Assembly: GCF_041146795.1 (NCBI RefSeq)
Contig: NC_135175.1
Span: forward strand, 35,392,669-35,456,668
Length of the DNA stretch: 64,000 bases
Direction of reading: 5' to 3'
Source: Maylandia zebra
Lineage: Eukaryota; Chordata; Actinopteri; Cichliformes; Cichlidae
Position numbers and translations under genes: made by a program. How positions within the stretch are numbered: position 1 is the stretch's first letter; every line of letters starts with the position of its first letter. Positions 33,741-43,041 of this stretch are shown here, piece by piece. Under the pieces are notes generated by a model. That model did no database searches and was not told the DNA's origin. It was given only the letters and a program-made list of their open reading frames with translations.

Positions 33741-35706
33741 GATCATTCTGTTGCACATGGACAAAATCTGCTTTACTTGCCTCAATAGACAGGTCAGGTG
33801 TAGCAGGTAGCAGGCTATCAGACACACATTTTTCTTCTTTTTCCACAGGTGGCTCAGCTTTCACAGGATCATCTTCAGAACACAGGAAAGAGTCAGACAA
33901 ATCAACATCACTGTATCTGCGCTTATACACACATGTGACGACACAGGCAGGGAAAACAGAGGGCAGACTGCCAGCAGCAGATTCAGAAACAAAAACCAAA
34001 TCATCGATGGGTTTTCAATTACCTCGGAGATTGGGAAAATCTTTCCATTTGCTAGATCATTCCCCAGAATAATAGTAACCGCCTGTACGTGCAAGCGAGG
34101 GCGCACCCCAATTGCTACCGGGCCCGAAACGAGAGGTGACTGTAGGAAAACGCTGTGTAGCGGAGCCCGTGACACACACATACATATCCACTCCCCACAC
34201 GAGAGCATCAGCACCACAAAACGAGTTACTAGAAAAAGGCAACGCGCTATCCAAAATGAGAGACTTGGTAGCCCCAGTGTCACACAAAATCACAATCAGC
34301 ACACGATCCTCCTCTTTTCCAGTAGGTGAGGCGAACGCTTTTGAAAAGAAAGGTCCGGAGGATCCGACGGGATTAGGCATAGAGACCAACCGACTCAAAC
34401 CTGGAGAAAACCAACACTCTTTGGCTTTCTCCAGGTTTGAGTTTGCTCTTAGGGACGAAGTGATAGACAATTAGCAATGACATGGCTGGTGTCATGGCAA
34501 TAAAAGCATTCACGAACGTTCATGGGAACTGGATCAGGGTGTGTTTGATGTGCAGGAGAAACCCTTAAGCTCCTCGCAGGCGCAGACAACGGAGTATATT
34601 CACACAGCTGAAAATGTAGCGCAATGGGTCAACAGAAACTCATCTGCGGAACAGCAGCTTTACACAATGAATCCACCTTTTGCTCATTGAGGTACATAAC
34701 AACATTTTTTGGAAGACACGTTTTGAATTCTTCCAACAGAACCAATTGTCTTAGCTAAGTAAAATCCTTCACTTTACTTGCACCTAACTACTTATCAAAC
34801 TTATCTACATGTGTTTGGTTGGCAGATTTTTCGCAGGACCGAAACATTTGGCAACATGCCTCATGAACTAACTCAGAAAACACTAAAATAGTGGATTTCA
34901 CAATTTCATAATCCCGACTGTGATCAATGGATAAGCTCGTGCACACTTCTTGTGCTTTCCCCACCAATTTGCACTGCAACAACAAACTCCACACGTCCTT
35001 GGGCCATTTTAAAGTGGTTGCGATGCGTTCAAAGGCATTAAAGTAAGAGTCAACCTTACTTTCTCTGAAAGGTGGCACTAAGGCAATTTGCTTTCTTGCA
35101 TCAAACTGGTCAGAGGAGAATCAGTCAAGTTTTACTCACATTTTTACTCAATGGGGTAGAGGTAACATTGCTCCATAGGCCTTATTCGGAGATGCAGTAG
35201 CTCAACTTCTTTGGCTTTAGCCTAAAGCTCCACCTCTTTCAGGCAAAGGGCAAGCTTAAGATCATCCGTAATCAATTCTGGTAATTGTCTGGCCAGGATA
35301 ATGTTTGGGACTTGAACGGCAGCAGGAGCCTCCATCCACCACCAAACCTCCAGACGCATCAACCGGTCGAAGTTTCACCTTCGCAATTACCCCTTTTTCC
35401 ACCATCTGCTCTGCCAGACACTGCTTAATTTCTGCCTTTTTTGGATTTAAGAGGACACCAACATTAAACAAATTTGCCACAAACAACAAATCTGCCTTGG
35501 TGCATCGATCCAACTTAGCCATGGTGGGTTGATGTGCAAAATAACACACATCAAAGTAATTACAGCTAGTTTACCCATTACACCACAAGAAAGCTGCCAA
35601 CCAAAAGCTGAAGGAAACCTACAAAACACAATGAGCAAAAAAAAAATGGCAAACAAAAAGAGCGTACAAGCCCCACTTTATTTTCAGCCCCAGTCTAAGG
35701 ATACGC
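33546..35706 (-). mobile_element. Gmr1-like Gypsy, unit C: gag and protease part
   Basis: Same layout as unit B. The gag start at 35,522 is the best preserved of the three: MAKLDRCTKADLLFVANLF continues openly for 86 codons to 35,262. The SCAN-like segment is open at 35,100-34,788. The protease linker carries a private 1-bp deletion (gatgggttttc for gatggggttttc) near 34,010. A longer 'gctttacacaatg' at about 34,655, absent from B and D, shows that B and D are the closer pair at that site. ZNF-C lies directly upstream on the same strand. Confidence 0.85.
34788..35102 (-). pseudogene. SCAN-like gag segment, unit C
   Basis: Same open segment as at 22,876-23,190 with a handful of substitutions (LLQCKLVG here, LLQYKLVG in B). 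The stop after VDKFDK is shared. Confidence 0.75.
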
Positions 35707-36195
35707 TTAAAGTCCACTGTGGATGAACTGGTATCTTTTTAAGCCTCCAGCCTGGGTAAAAGACTTTACAAAAAACTCACCTATGTACACTTTAACTCCA
35801 CTGTGGATGAGTTGGTGTTTTTTCAAGTCTGCAGGATCGTTAAAAGACTTTCCACACAAGTCGCAGCTGTACGGTTTAACTCCACCGTGGATGACTTGGT
35901 GTGTTTTTAAGCTTGCAGGGTGGGTAAAAGACTTTCCACACAACTCACAGCTGTATGGTTTAACTCCACTGTGGATGAGCTGGTGTGATTTTAGGTGTCC
36001 TTTCTGTGTAAAACGTTTTCCACACAAGTCACATCTGTACGGTTTAACTCCACTGTGGACGAGTTGGTGTGCTTTAAAGTTTCCAAGATGGGTAAAATTC
36101 TTCCCACACTCATCACAGCTGTATTTTTTCTCTCCCTTTCTTCTGTGAGGTTTGTCGGCCTCCTGAGAGCGCTGACTTCTCACTCCGTGTTGGTC
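35707..36195 (-). CDS. ZNF-C: 4-finger exon fused to the retroelement
   Basis: Shortest of the fused finger exons. It has the phase-0 acceptor CTGCAG|GAC and the same DQHG start. Four intact fingers (CDECGKNF, CDLCGKRF, CELCGKSFTHPASLK, CDLCGKSFNDPADLK) are followed by the same dead finger and HSGL stop as ZNF-B and -D. Relative to those, three middle fingers are missing in one in-frame block, as expected from unequal pairing between finger repeats. If spliced it would give a terminal exon of about 160 residues. Expression cannot be judged from sequence. Confidence 0.6.
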   Translation of the reverse strand, partial: DQHGVRSQRSQEADKPHRRKGEKKYSCDECGKNFTHLGNFKAHQLVHSGVKPYRCDLCGKRFTQKGHLKSHQLIHSGVKPYSCELCGKSFTHPASLKTHQVIHGGVKPYSCDLCGKSFNDPADLKKHQLIHSGVKVYIGEFFVKSFTQAGGLKRYQFIHSGL

Positions 36196-36369
36196 CTGCA
36201 GTGACAGAGATACAAACAGAGGCAGTGAGTGAAATGCAGTCGTGGACTAAACTGAAACTGCCTCCATTAGTGGGATCCAAGATGTCAACAAACACATTGT
36301 AGGTGGATTACTTGGTGTGTTTTTAAGCTTGTCCACTCTGGACAGAATCGACTTTTTGGAGACATTGTA

Positions 36370-37955
36370 CAGTGGGGCAAAAAAGTATTTAGTCAGCCAC
36401 CGATTGTGCAAGTTCCCCCACTTAAAATGATGACAGAGGTCAGTAATTTGCACCAGAGGTACACTTCAACTGTGAGAGACAGAATGTGAAAAAAAAATCC
36501 ATGAATCCACATGGTAGGATTTGTAAAGAATTTATTCGTAAATCAGGGTGGAAAATAAGTATTTGGTCACCTCAAACAAGGAAAATCTCTGGCTCTCACA
36601 GACCTGTAACGTCTTCTGTAAGAAGCTTTTCTGTCCCCCACTCGTTACCTGTATGAATGGCACCTGTTTGAACTCATCATCTGTATAAAAGACACCTGTC
36701 CACAGCCTCAAACAGTCAGACTCCAAACTCCGCCATGGCCAAGACCAAACAGCTTTCGAAGGACACCAGGAAAAGTATTGTAGACCTGCACCAGACTGGG
36801 AAGAGTGAATCTACAATAGGCAAGCAGCTTGGTGTGAAAAAATCAACTGTGGGAGCAATTATCAGAAAATGGAAGACATACAAGACCACTGATAATCTCC
36901 CTCGATCTGGGGCTCCACGCAAGATCTCATCATGAGAACGGTGAGCAAAGATCCCAGAACCACACGGGGGGACCTGGTGAATGACCTGCAGAGAGCTGGG
37001 ACCAAAGTAACAAAGGTCACCATCAGTAACACACTACAACGGCAGGGAATCAAATCCCGCAGTGCCAGACGTGTTCCGCTGCTGAAGCCAGTGCATGTCC
37101 AGGCCCGTCTGAAGTTTGCCAGAGAGCACATGGATGATACAGCAGAGGATTGGGAGAATTTCATGTGGTCAGATGAAACCAAAGTAGAACTTTTTGGTAT
37201 AAACTCAACTCGTCGTGTTTGGAGGAAGAAGAATACTGAGTTGCATCCCAAGAACACCATACCTACTGTGAAGCATGGGGGTGGAAACATCATGCTATGG
37301 GGCTGTTTTTCTGCCAAGGGGACAGGACGACTGATCCGTGTTAAGGACAGAATGAATGGGGCCATGTATCGTGAGATTTTGAGCCAAAACCTCCTTCCAT
37401 CAGTGAGAACTTTGAAGATGAAACGAGGCTGGGTCTTCCAACATGACAATGATCCAAAACACACCGCCCGGGCAACAAAGGAGTGGCTCCGTAAGAAGCA
37501 TTTGAAAGTCCTGGAGTGGCCTAGCCAGTCTCCATACCTCGACCCCATAGAAAATCTGTGGCGGGAGTTGAAAGTCCGTGTTGCTCGGCGACAGCCCCAA
37601 AACATCACTGCTCTCGAGAAGATCTGCATGGAGGAATGGGCCAAAATACCAGCTACTGTGTGTGCAAACCTGGTAAAGACCTATAGTAAACGTTTGACCT
37701 CTGTTATTGCCAACAAGGGTTATGTTACAAAGTATTGAGTTGTATTTTTGTTATTGACCAAATACTTATTTTCCACCCTGATTTACGAATAAATTCTTTA
37801 CAAATCCTACCATGTGGATTCATGGATTTTTTTTTCCACATTCTGTCTCTCACAGTTGAAGTGTACCTCTGGTGCAAATTACTGACCTCTGTCATCATTT
37901 TAAGTGGGGGAACTTGCACAATCGGTGGCTGACTAAATACTTTTTTGCCCCACTG
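36370..37955 (+). mobile_element. Tc1/mariner transposon, complete ends, TA target
   Basis: TIRs start CAGTGGGGCAAAAAAGTATT at both ends and extend over 100 bp ('agtcagccaccgattgtgcaagttcccccactt'). TA lies on both sides (36,368-36,369 and 37,956-37,957). It inserted between the LTR stub and the flank upstream of ZNF-C, in the intron through which the minus-strand gene would have to splice. A second copy of the same family is at 47,305-49,402. Confidence 0.9.
36735..37738 (+). pseudogene. Tc1 transposase with a 19-bp deletion
   Basis: The transposase is a DDE enzyme that cuts and pastes the element at TA. The ATG at 36,735 opens a paired helix-turn-helix N-terminus ([41 protein letters not shown], then [10 protein letters not shown]). 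A 19-bp deletion at about 36,930, compared with the 47-49 kb copy, shifts the frame. The catalytic part is then open from 36,932: [12 protein letters not shown] (first Asp), [12 protein letters not shown] (second Asp) and [11 protein letters not shown] (Glu, DD34E type), ending KGYVTKY. The catalytic core is intact, but the DNA-binding part is out of frame, so the copy is probably inactive. Confidence 0.9.
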
Positions 37956-37959
37956 TAGG

Positions 37960-38099
37960 TGTGCTGTGCCCCAGTCTAGGGGTACAGGACCATAACATAA
38001 GGGTAAGAAAGGAAGTGACCCCGCCCGGGTCCCCCAAACCATACCTAGAAGCCAATCTTTGAAGTGAACGGTGGTTTATTTGTGTCTACACTGTCCATG
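37960..38099 (-). repeat. Partial Gmr1-like LTR (unit D)
   Basis: Matches the 3' third of the LTR at 24,708-25,110, including 'cacaaataaacc'. It is joined at about 38,100 to integrase sequence of unit D. Confidence 0.7.
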
Positions 38100-40195
38100 T
38101 CCTGTTGAAATACATTCCACCCAAGATCACTTGATGAGGGAGGGTGCCATTTACGCATTAACACGTTGTTGCCAATGCTGTAAACATGGGGGTTTGCTCG
38201 TTGGAATTTACAGCAAGTAAACATTTGGCCAGAGTTGGATCATTCTGTTGCACATGGACAAAATCTGCTTTGCTTACCTCAATAGACAGGTCAGGTGTAG
38301 CAGGTAGCAGGCTATCAGACACACATTTTTCTTCTTTTTCCACAGGTGGCTCAGCTTTCACAGGATCATCTTCAGAACACGGGAAAGAGTCAGACAAATC
38401 AACATCACTGTATCTGCGCTTATACACACATGTGACGACACAGGCAGGGAAAACAGAGGGCAGACTGCCAGCAGCAGATTCAGAAACAAAAACCAAATCA
38501 TCGATGGGGTTTTCAATTACCTCGGAGATTGGGAAAATCTTTCCATTTGCTAGATCATTCCCCAGAATAATAGTAACCGCCTGTACGTGCAAGCGAGGGC
38601 GCACCCCAATTGCTACCAGGCCCGAAACGAGAGGTGACTGTAGGAAAACGCTGTGTAGCGGAGCCCGTGACACACACATACATATCCACTCCCCACACGA
38701 GAGCATCAGCACCACAAAACGAGTTACTAGAAAAAGGCAACGCGCTATCCAAAATGAGAGACTTGGTAGCCCCAGTGTCACACAAAATCACAATCAGCAC
38801 ACGATCCTCCTCTTTTCCAGTAGGTGAGGCGAACGCTTTTGAAAAGAAAGGTCCGGAGGATCCGACGGGATTAGGCATAGAGACCAACCGACTCAAACCT
38901 GGAGAAAACCAACACTCTTTGGCTTTCTCCAGGTTTGAGTTTGCTCTTAGGGACGAAGTGATAGACAATTAGCAATGACATGGCTGGTGTCATGGCAATA
39001 AAAGCATTCACGAACGTTCATGGGAACTGGATCAGGGTGTGTTTGATGTGCAGGAGAAACCCTTAAGCTCCTCGCAGGCGCAGACAACGGAGTATATTCA
39101 CACAGCTGAAAATGTAGCGCAATGGGTCAACAGAAACTCATCTGCGAGAACAGCAGCTGAATCCACCTTTTGCTCATTGAGGTACATAACAACATTTTTT
39201 GGAAGACACGTTTTGAATTCTTCCAACAGAACCAATTGTCTTAGCTAAGTAAAATCCTTCACTTTACTTGCACCTAACTACTTATCAAACTTATCTACAT
39301 GTGTTTGGTTGGCAGATTTTTCGCAGGACCGAAACATTTGGCAACATGCCTCATGAACTAACTCAGAAAACACTAAAATAGTGGATTTCACAATTTCATA
39401 ATCCCGACTGTGATCAATGAATAAGCTCGTGCACACTTCTTGTGCTTTCCCCACCAATTTGTACTGCAACAACAAACTCCACACGTCCTTGGGCCATTTT
39501 AAAGTGGTTGCGATGCGTTCAAAGGCATTAAAGTAAGAGTCAACCTTACTTTCTCTGAAAGGTGGCACTAAGGCAATTTGCTTTCTTGCATCAAACTGGT
39601 CAGAGGAGAATCAGTCAAGTTTTACTCACATTTTTACTCAATGGGGTAGAGGTAACATTGCTCCATAGGCCTTATTCGGAGATGCAGTAGCTCAACTTCT
39701 TTGGCTTTAGCCTAAAGCTCCACCTCTTTCAGGCAAAGGGCAAGCTTAAGATCATCCGTAATCAATTCTGGTAATTGTCTGGCCAGGATAATGTTTGGGA
39801 CTTGAACGGCAGCAGGAGCCTCCATCCACCACCAAACCTCCAGACGCATCAACCGGTCGAAGTTTCACCTTCGCAATTACCCCTTTTTCCACCATCTGCT
39901 CTGCCAGACACTGCTTAATTTCTGCCTTTTTTGGATTCAAGAGGACACCAACATTAAAAAATTTGCCACCAACAACAAATCTGCCTTGGTGCATCGATCC
40001 AACTTAGCCATGGTGGGTTGATGTGCAAAATAACACACATCAAAGTAATTACAGCTAGTTTACCCATTACACCACAAGAAAGCTGCCAACCAAAAGCTGA
40101 AGGAAACCTACAAAACACAATGATCAAAAAAAAAATGGCAAACAAAAAGAGCGTACAAGCCCCACTTTATTTTCAGCCCCAGTCTAAGGATACGC
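38100..40195 (-). mobile_element. Gmr1-like Gypsy, unit D: gag, protease, start of integrase
   Basis: Near-identical to units B and C. The gag ATG is at 40,011, but a 1-bp deletion in 'acattaaaaaattt' breaks the frame within the first 25 codons. The SCAN-like segment is open at 39,592-39,278. The protease-linker frame is open over 207 residues at 38,781-38,158. The integrase-to-LTR part is deleted at a different point from unit B. It lies between ZNF-D upstream and ZNF-C downstream. Confidence 0.85.
39278..39592 (-). pseudogene. SCAN-like gag segment, unit D
   Basis: Same open segment as in units B and C, with private change LFIDHSRD for LSIDHSRD. It has the same terminal stop. Confidence 0.75.
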
Positions 40196-40936
40196 TTAAA
40201 GTCCACTGTGGATGAACTGGTATCTTTTTAAGCCTCCAGCCTGGGTAAAAGACTTTACAAAAAACTCACCTATGTACACTTTTACTCCACTGTGGATGAG
40301 TTGGTGTTTTTTCAAGTTTGAAGGATCGTTAAAAGACTTTCCACACAAGTCGCAGCTGTACGGTTTAAATCCAGAGTGAGTGACTTGGTGACGTTGTAAG
40401 GTGCTACTCCGAGCAAAAGCTTTACCGCATTGACCACAGCTGTACGCCTTGATTCCAGAGTGGATGAGTTGATGACGCTGTAAGTTACCACTGCAAGTAA
40501 AAGCTTTACCACACAACTCACAACTGTATGGTTTAACTCCACTGTGGATGACTTGGTGTGTTTTTAAGCTTGCAGGGTTGGTAAAAGACTTTCCACATAA
40601 CTCACAGCTGTATGGTTTAACTCCACCGTGGATGACTTGGTGTGTTTTTAAGCTTGCAGGGTGGGTAAAAGACTTTCCACACAACTCACAGCTGTATGGT
40701 TTAACTCCACTGTGGATGAGCTGGTGTGATTTTAGGTGTCCTTTCTGGGTAAAACGTTTTCCACACAAGTCACATCTGTACGGTTTATCTCCACTGTGGA
40801 CCAGTTGGTGTGCTTTAAAGTTTCCAAGATGGGTAAAATTCTTCCCACACTCATCACAGCTGTATTTTTTCTCTCCCTTTCTTCTGTGAGGTTTGTCGGC
40901 CTCCTGAGAGCGCTGACTTCTCGCTCCGTGTTGGTC
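40196..40936 (-). CDS. ZNF-D: 7-finger exon fused to the retroelement
   Basis: Phase-0 acceptor CTGCAG|GAC and start DQHGARSQRSQ. Seven intact fingers: CDECGKNF, CDLCGKRF, two CELCGKSFT finger copies (HPASLK, NPASLK), CELCGKAFTCSGNLQ, CGQCGKAFARSS and CDLCGKSFNDPSNLK. The shared dead finger and the stop at the retroelement junction follow. It is the first finger exon met by a minus-strand transcript from the leader exon at 45,686-45,791, so it is the most plausible partner for it. Joining would place a six-codon leader (MTSTQK) directly before DQHG in phase 0. It could be a truncated gene or a decoy exon. Confidence 0.65.
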   Translation of the reverse strand, partial: DQHGARSQRSQEADKPHRRKGEKKYSCDECGKNFTHLGNFKAHQLVHSGDKPYRCDLCGKRFTQKGHLKSHQLIHSGVKPYSCELCGKSFTHPASLKTHQVIHGGVKPYSCELCGKSFTNPASLKTHQVIHSGVKPYSCELCGKAFTCSGNLQRHQLIHSGIKAYSCGQCGKAFARSSTLQRHQVTHSGFKPYSCDLCGKSFNDPSNLKKHQLIHSGVKVYIGEFFVKSFTQAGGLKRYQFIHSGL

Positions 40937-41112
40937 CTGCAGTGACAGAGATACAAACAGAGGCAGTGAGTGAAATGCAGTCATGGACTAAACTGAAACT
41001 GCCTCCATTAGTGGGATCCAAGATGTCAACAAACACATTGTAGGTGGATGACTTGGTGTGTTTTTAAGCTTGTCCAATCTGGACAGAATTGACTTTTTGG
41101 AGACATTGTAGG

Positions 41113-41246
41113 TGTGCTGTTCCCCAGTCTAGGGGTACAGGACCATAACATAAGGGTAAGAAAGGAAGTGACCCCACCCGGGTCCCCCAAATCATACCCA
41201 GAAGCCAATCTTTGAAGTGAACGGTGGTTTATTTGTGTCTACACTG
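41113..41246 (-). repeat. Partial Gmr1-like LTR upstream of ZNF-D
   Basis: Same LTR part as at 37,960-38,099, followed at 41,247 by a block ('gttaagtccggggtgaacacaggccaaaataa') resembling LTR sequence at 61,735-61,760. Confidence 0.65.
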
Positions 41247-41352
41247 AAATGTTAAGTCCGGGGTGAACACAGGCCAAAATAACAAACAAAACAATCTAAG
41301 TCAGGAAACGAGGTGCTACCTAAAACCCTATGTGAAAGAAAAACCACCACTA

Positions 41353-42036
41353 CTAATCCAGTTTGTAGCAGTGCGGCGACCTGCCAGGCAGGTTGCTGGA
41401 CGGGCCCCTCGGACCCTCCAGCAGGAACAGACGGCTGAAGCAGTTCCTCGGACCCTCCAGCGGAGGCAGCTTGCTGGACGGGCCCCTCGGACCCTCCAGC
41501 GGAGGCTGGTTGCTGGACGGGCCCCTCGGACCCTCCAGCGGAGGCTGGTTGCTGGATGGATGACCGAGGAGAGGAGTGACGGTGGCGTCGCTTCCTTCTA
41601 GACGAGGGAACAGGAACCGGTGGAGAAATGTAGAGACCTCCTCCTCATCCTCCGACCACATAGCCGCCAGGAAAAAGGCAGGCGAATGGACAGGCGAACA
41701 AGGTCCCGGCCTGCATGAGGAAGGAGAGGAAGTCTGTGGTAGCAATGAGGCAGGTGGTGAGTGTGTGTTGTCCTGGAGCGGCGGTAAAGAAGTGGAGGTA
41801 GAGAGAGCAAGCTCGCCAGCCCTGACTTGCTCCCTCCAGGCAGCTATGGAGCTGCCCAGCACAGTGTCCGTAGAAAGCTGAGTAAGCCGAGGGTTGCTCC
41901 GAATGATAGCATCTATGGCACTTAGCCTAACTGCCATAGTCCTCAAATCATTGGCCTGAGCAATGCGGCCAAGAAGCTTAATCATCCGCACCATCTCAGT
42001 GTTGAATTCAAAAGCTGAAGAGTCTGCGGGGTCCAT
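41353..42036 (-). CDS. Gypsy-like gag ORF with a Pro-rich repeat tail
   Basis: The start is the ATG at 42,036, 19 bases after the end of an LTR; the frame is also open upstream but runs into the LTR. The product of about 227 residues starts MDPADSSAFEFNTEMVRMI, has a helical N-terminal part (IAQANDLRTMAVRLSAIDAII), a Ser/Pro-rich middle, an acidic SEDEEEVSTFLHRF stretch, and then a repeated 13-residue LEGPRGPSSNQPP motif before the stop at 41,353. It looks like the N-terminal gag region of a fish LTR retrotransposon; no capsid, zinc knuckle or protease follows, because the element is cut off near 41,350. I do not know the family name. Confidence 0.6.
   Translation of the reverse strand: MDPADSSAFEFNTEMVRMIKLLGRIAQANDLRTMAVRLSAIDAIIRSNPRLTQLSTDTVLGSSIAAWREQVRAGELALSTSTSLPPLQDNTHSPPASLLPQTSSPSSCRPGPCSPVHSPAFFLAAMWSEDEEEVSTFLHRFLFPRLEGSDATVTPLLGHPSSNQPPLEGPRGPSSNQPPLEGPRGPSSKLPPLEGPRNCFSRLFLLEGPRGPSSNLPGRSPHCYKLD
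41389..41560. repeat. 39-bp minisatellite inside the gag ORF
   Basis: A unit of about 39 bp ('gctggacgggcccctcggaccctccagcggaggc') is repeated about four times in frame, encoding LEGPRGPSSNQPP-like 13-mers. Confidence 0.85.
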
Positions 42037-42054
42037 GTTCTGGTCGTGGTCTTC

Positions 42055-42689
42055 TGTCACGTTTGGGCTGTGTGCAGGCAGGAGTGGTGGTAAGGAGGAC
42101 CCAAAGTGCAGACACTCGGAGGCAAAAGTGTATTTCAAAACTCAGCTTTTATTGCTGGCAAACGTAACAAAAATCCAAATAAACATACATGAGCAGGCAG
42201 ACAGCACACACAGCATAAATTAGGGTAGACCACGACACAGACACAGAGAAACACAGGGCTTAAATACACAGAGGGAGCAATCAGGGAATGGGTAACAGGA
42301 GGGAAACACAGCTGGGGCAAATCAGGTCTAACGAGACAAAGGAAGCAAAACCAGACGCATATACATGAGACACGGACTTTCAAAGTAAAACAGGAAACAT
42401 AACACAGACTGAACTAAAGACACAGACTCACATGCAGGCACTGCAACAGAAGGAACAGAGACGTGGGACCAGGGCAGACACAGACACTGACTGGACACGG
42501 GGATATAGCAACTAAGGATACACAGAGACGCGAACTAGACAAGGGGATACAGCTGACAGGGGAGACAGAGCAACTAGAAAAGACAGAGACATAAACCATA
42601 AGACAGAACTCAAAGAAACCAAAGACTAGAGATGATAAATAATATAATAAACTCAAAAACCCTGGGTCAACGACCCAGGCATCCTAACA
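42055..42689 (-). repeat. LTR of a Gypsy-like retrotransposon
   Basis: Read leftward it starts TGTTAGGATGCCTGGGTCG and ends CCCAAACGTGACA, just before the gag leader. It is about 635 bp long. Near its start is a small inverted repeat, CCTGGGTCG/CGACCCAGG. There is only one copy, so the far LTR is lost. Confidence 0.65.
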
Positions 42690-42763
42690 GTTGCATCATA
42701 TTGCTGTAATTGTTTATATGCTTTATATATTCTGAGCTAAGTTGATCTATAGTGTTACATCCA

Positions 42764-43041
42764 GGGCTCGCAAAATAGCTAGCCCGACGTCCCGGGGCTA
42801 GCGATTTTTCCAGTCGGGCTACCAAAATCTATCTCTGCCCTGCCCGTTGGGCTGTCATAGAAAGGAAAAATATATGTCAATGCTTTTGCATTCTTTCGGA
42901 AATGTAGCTGGGTAATTATGTCATTGGCATCGGTGAGCCACTGTCAATATGTGACATATTGAAATCACGTTTGAATTTGCGCTCGTTTTTTGCTTTCACT
43001 CTGCAATCGCGCGAATCCTTAAAAATAAGTATATGAACATA
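42764..43041. repeat. Repeat starting CAGGGCTCGCAAAATAGC
   Basis: The start looks like a hAT-type TIR with a 'gctagcccgacgtcccggggctagc' fold-back just inside it. No right end was found; a Tc1 element interrupts at 43,042. Confidence 0.35.

Noticed and set aside
41389..41560. CRISPR-like array
   Set aside because: The repeats are adjacent without unique spacers and lie in frame in a gag ORF; the genome is eukaryotic. Finger repeats in ZNF exons were rejected for the same reason.
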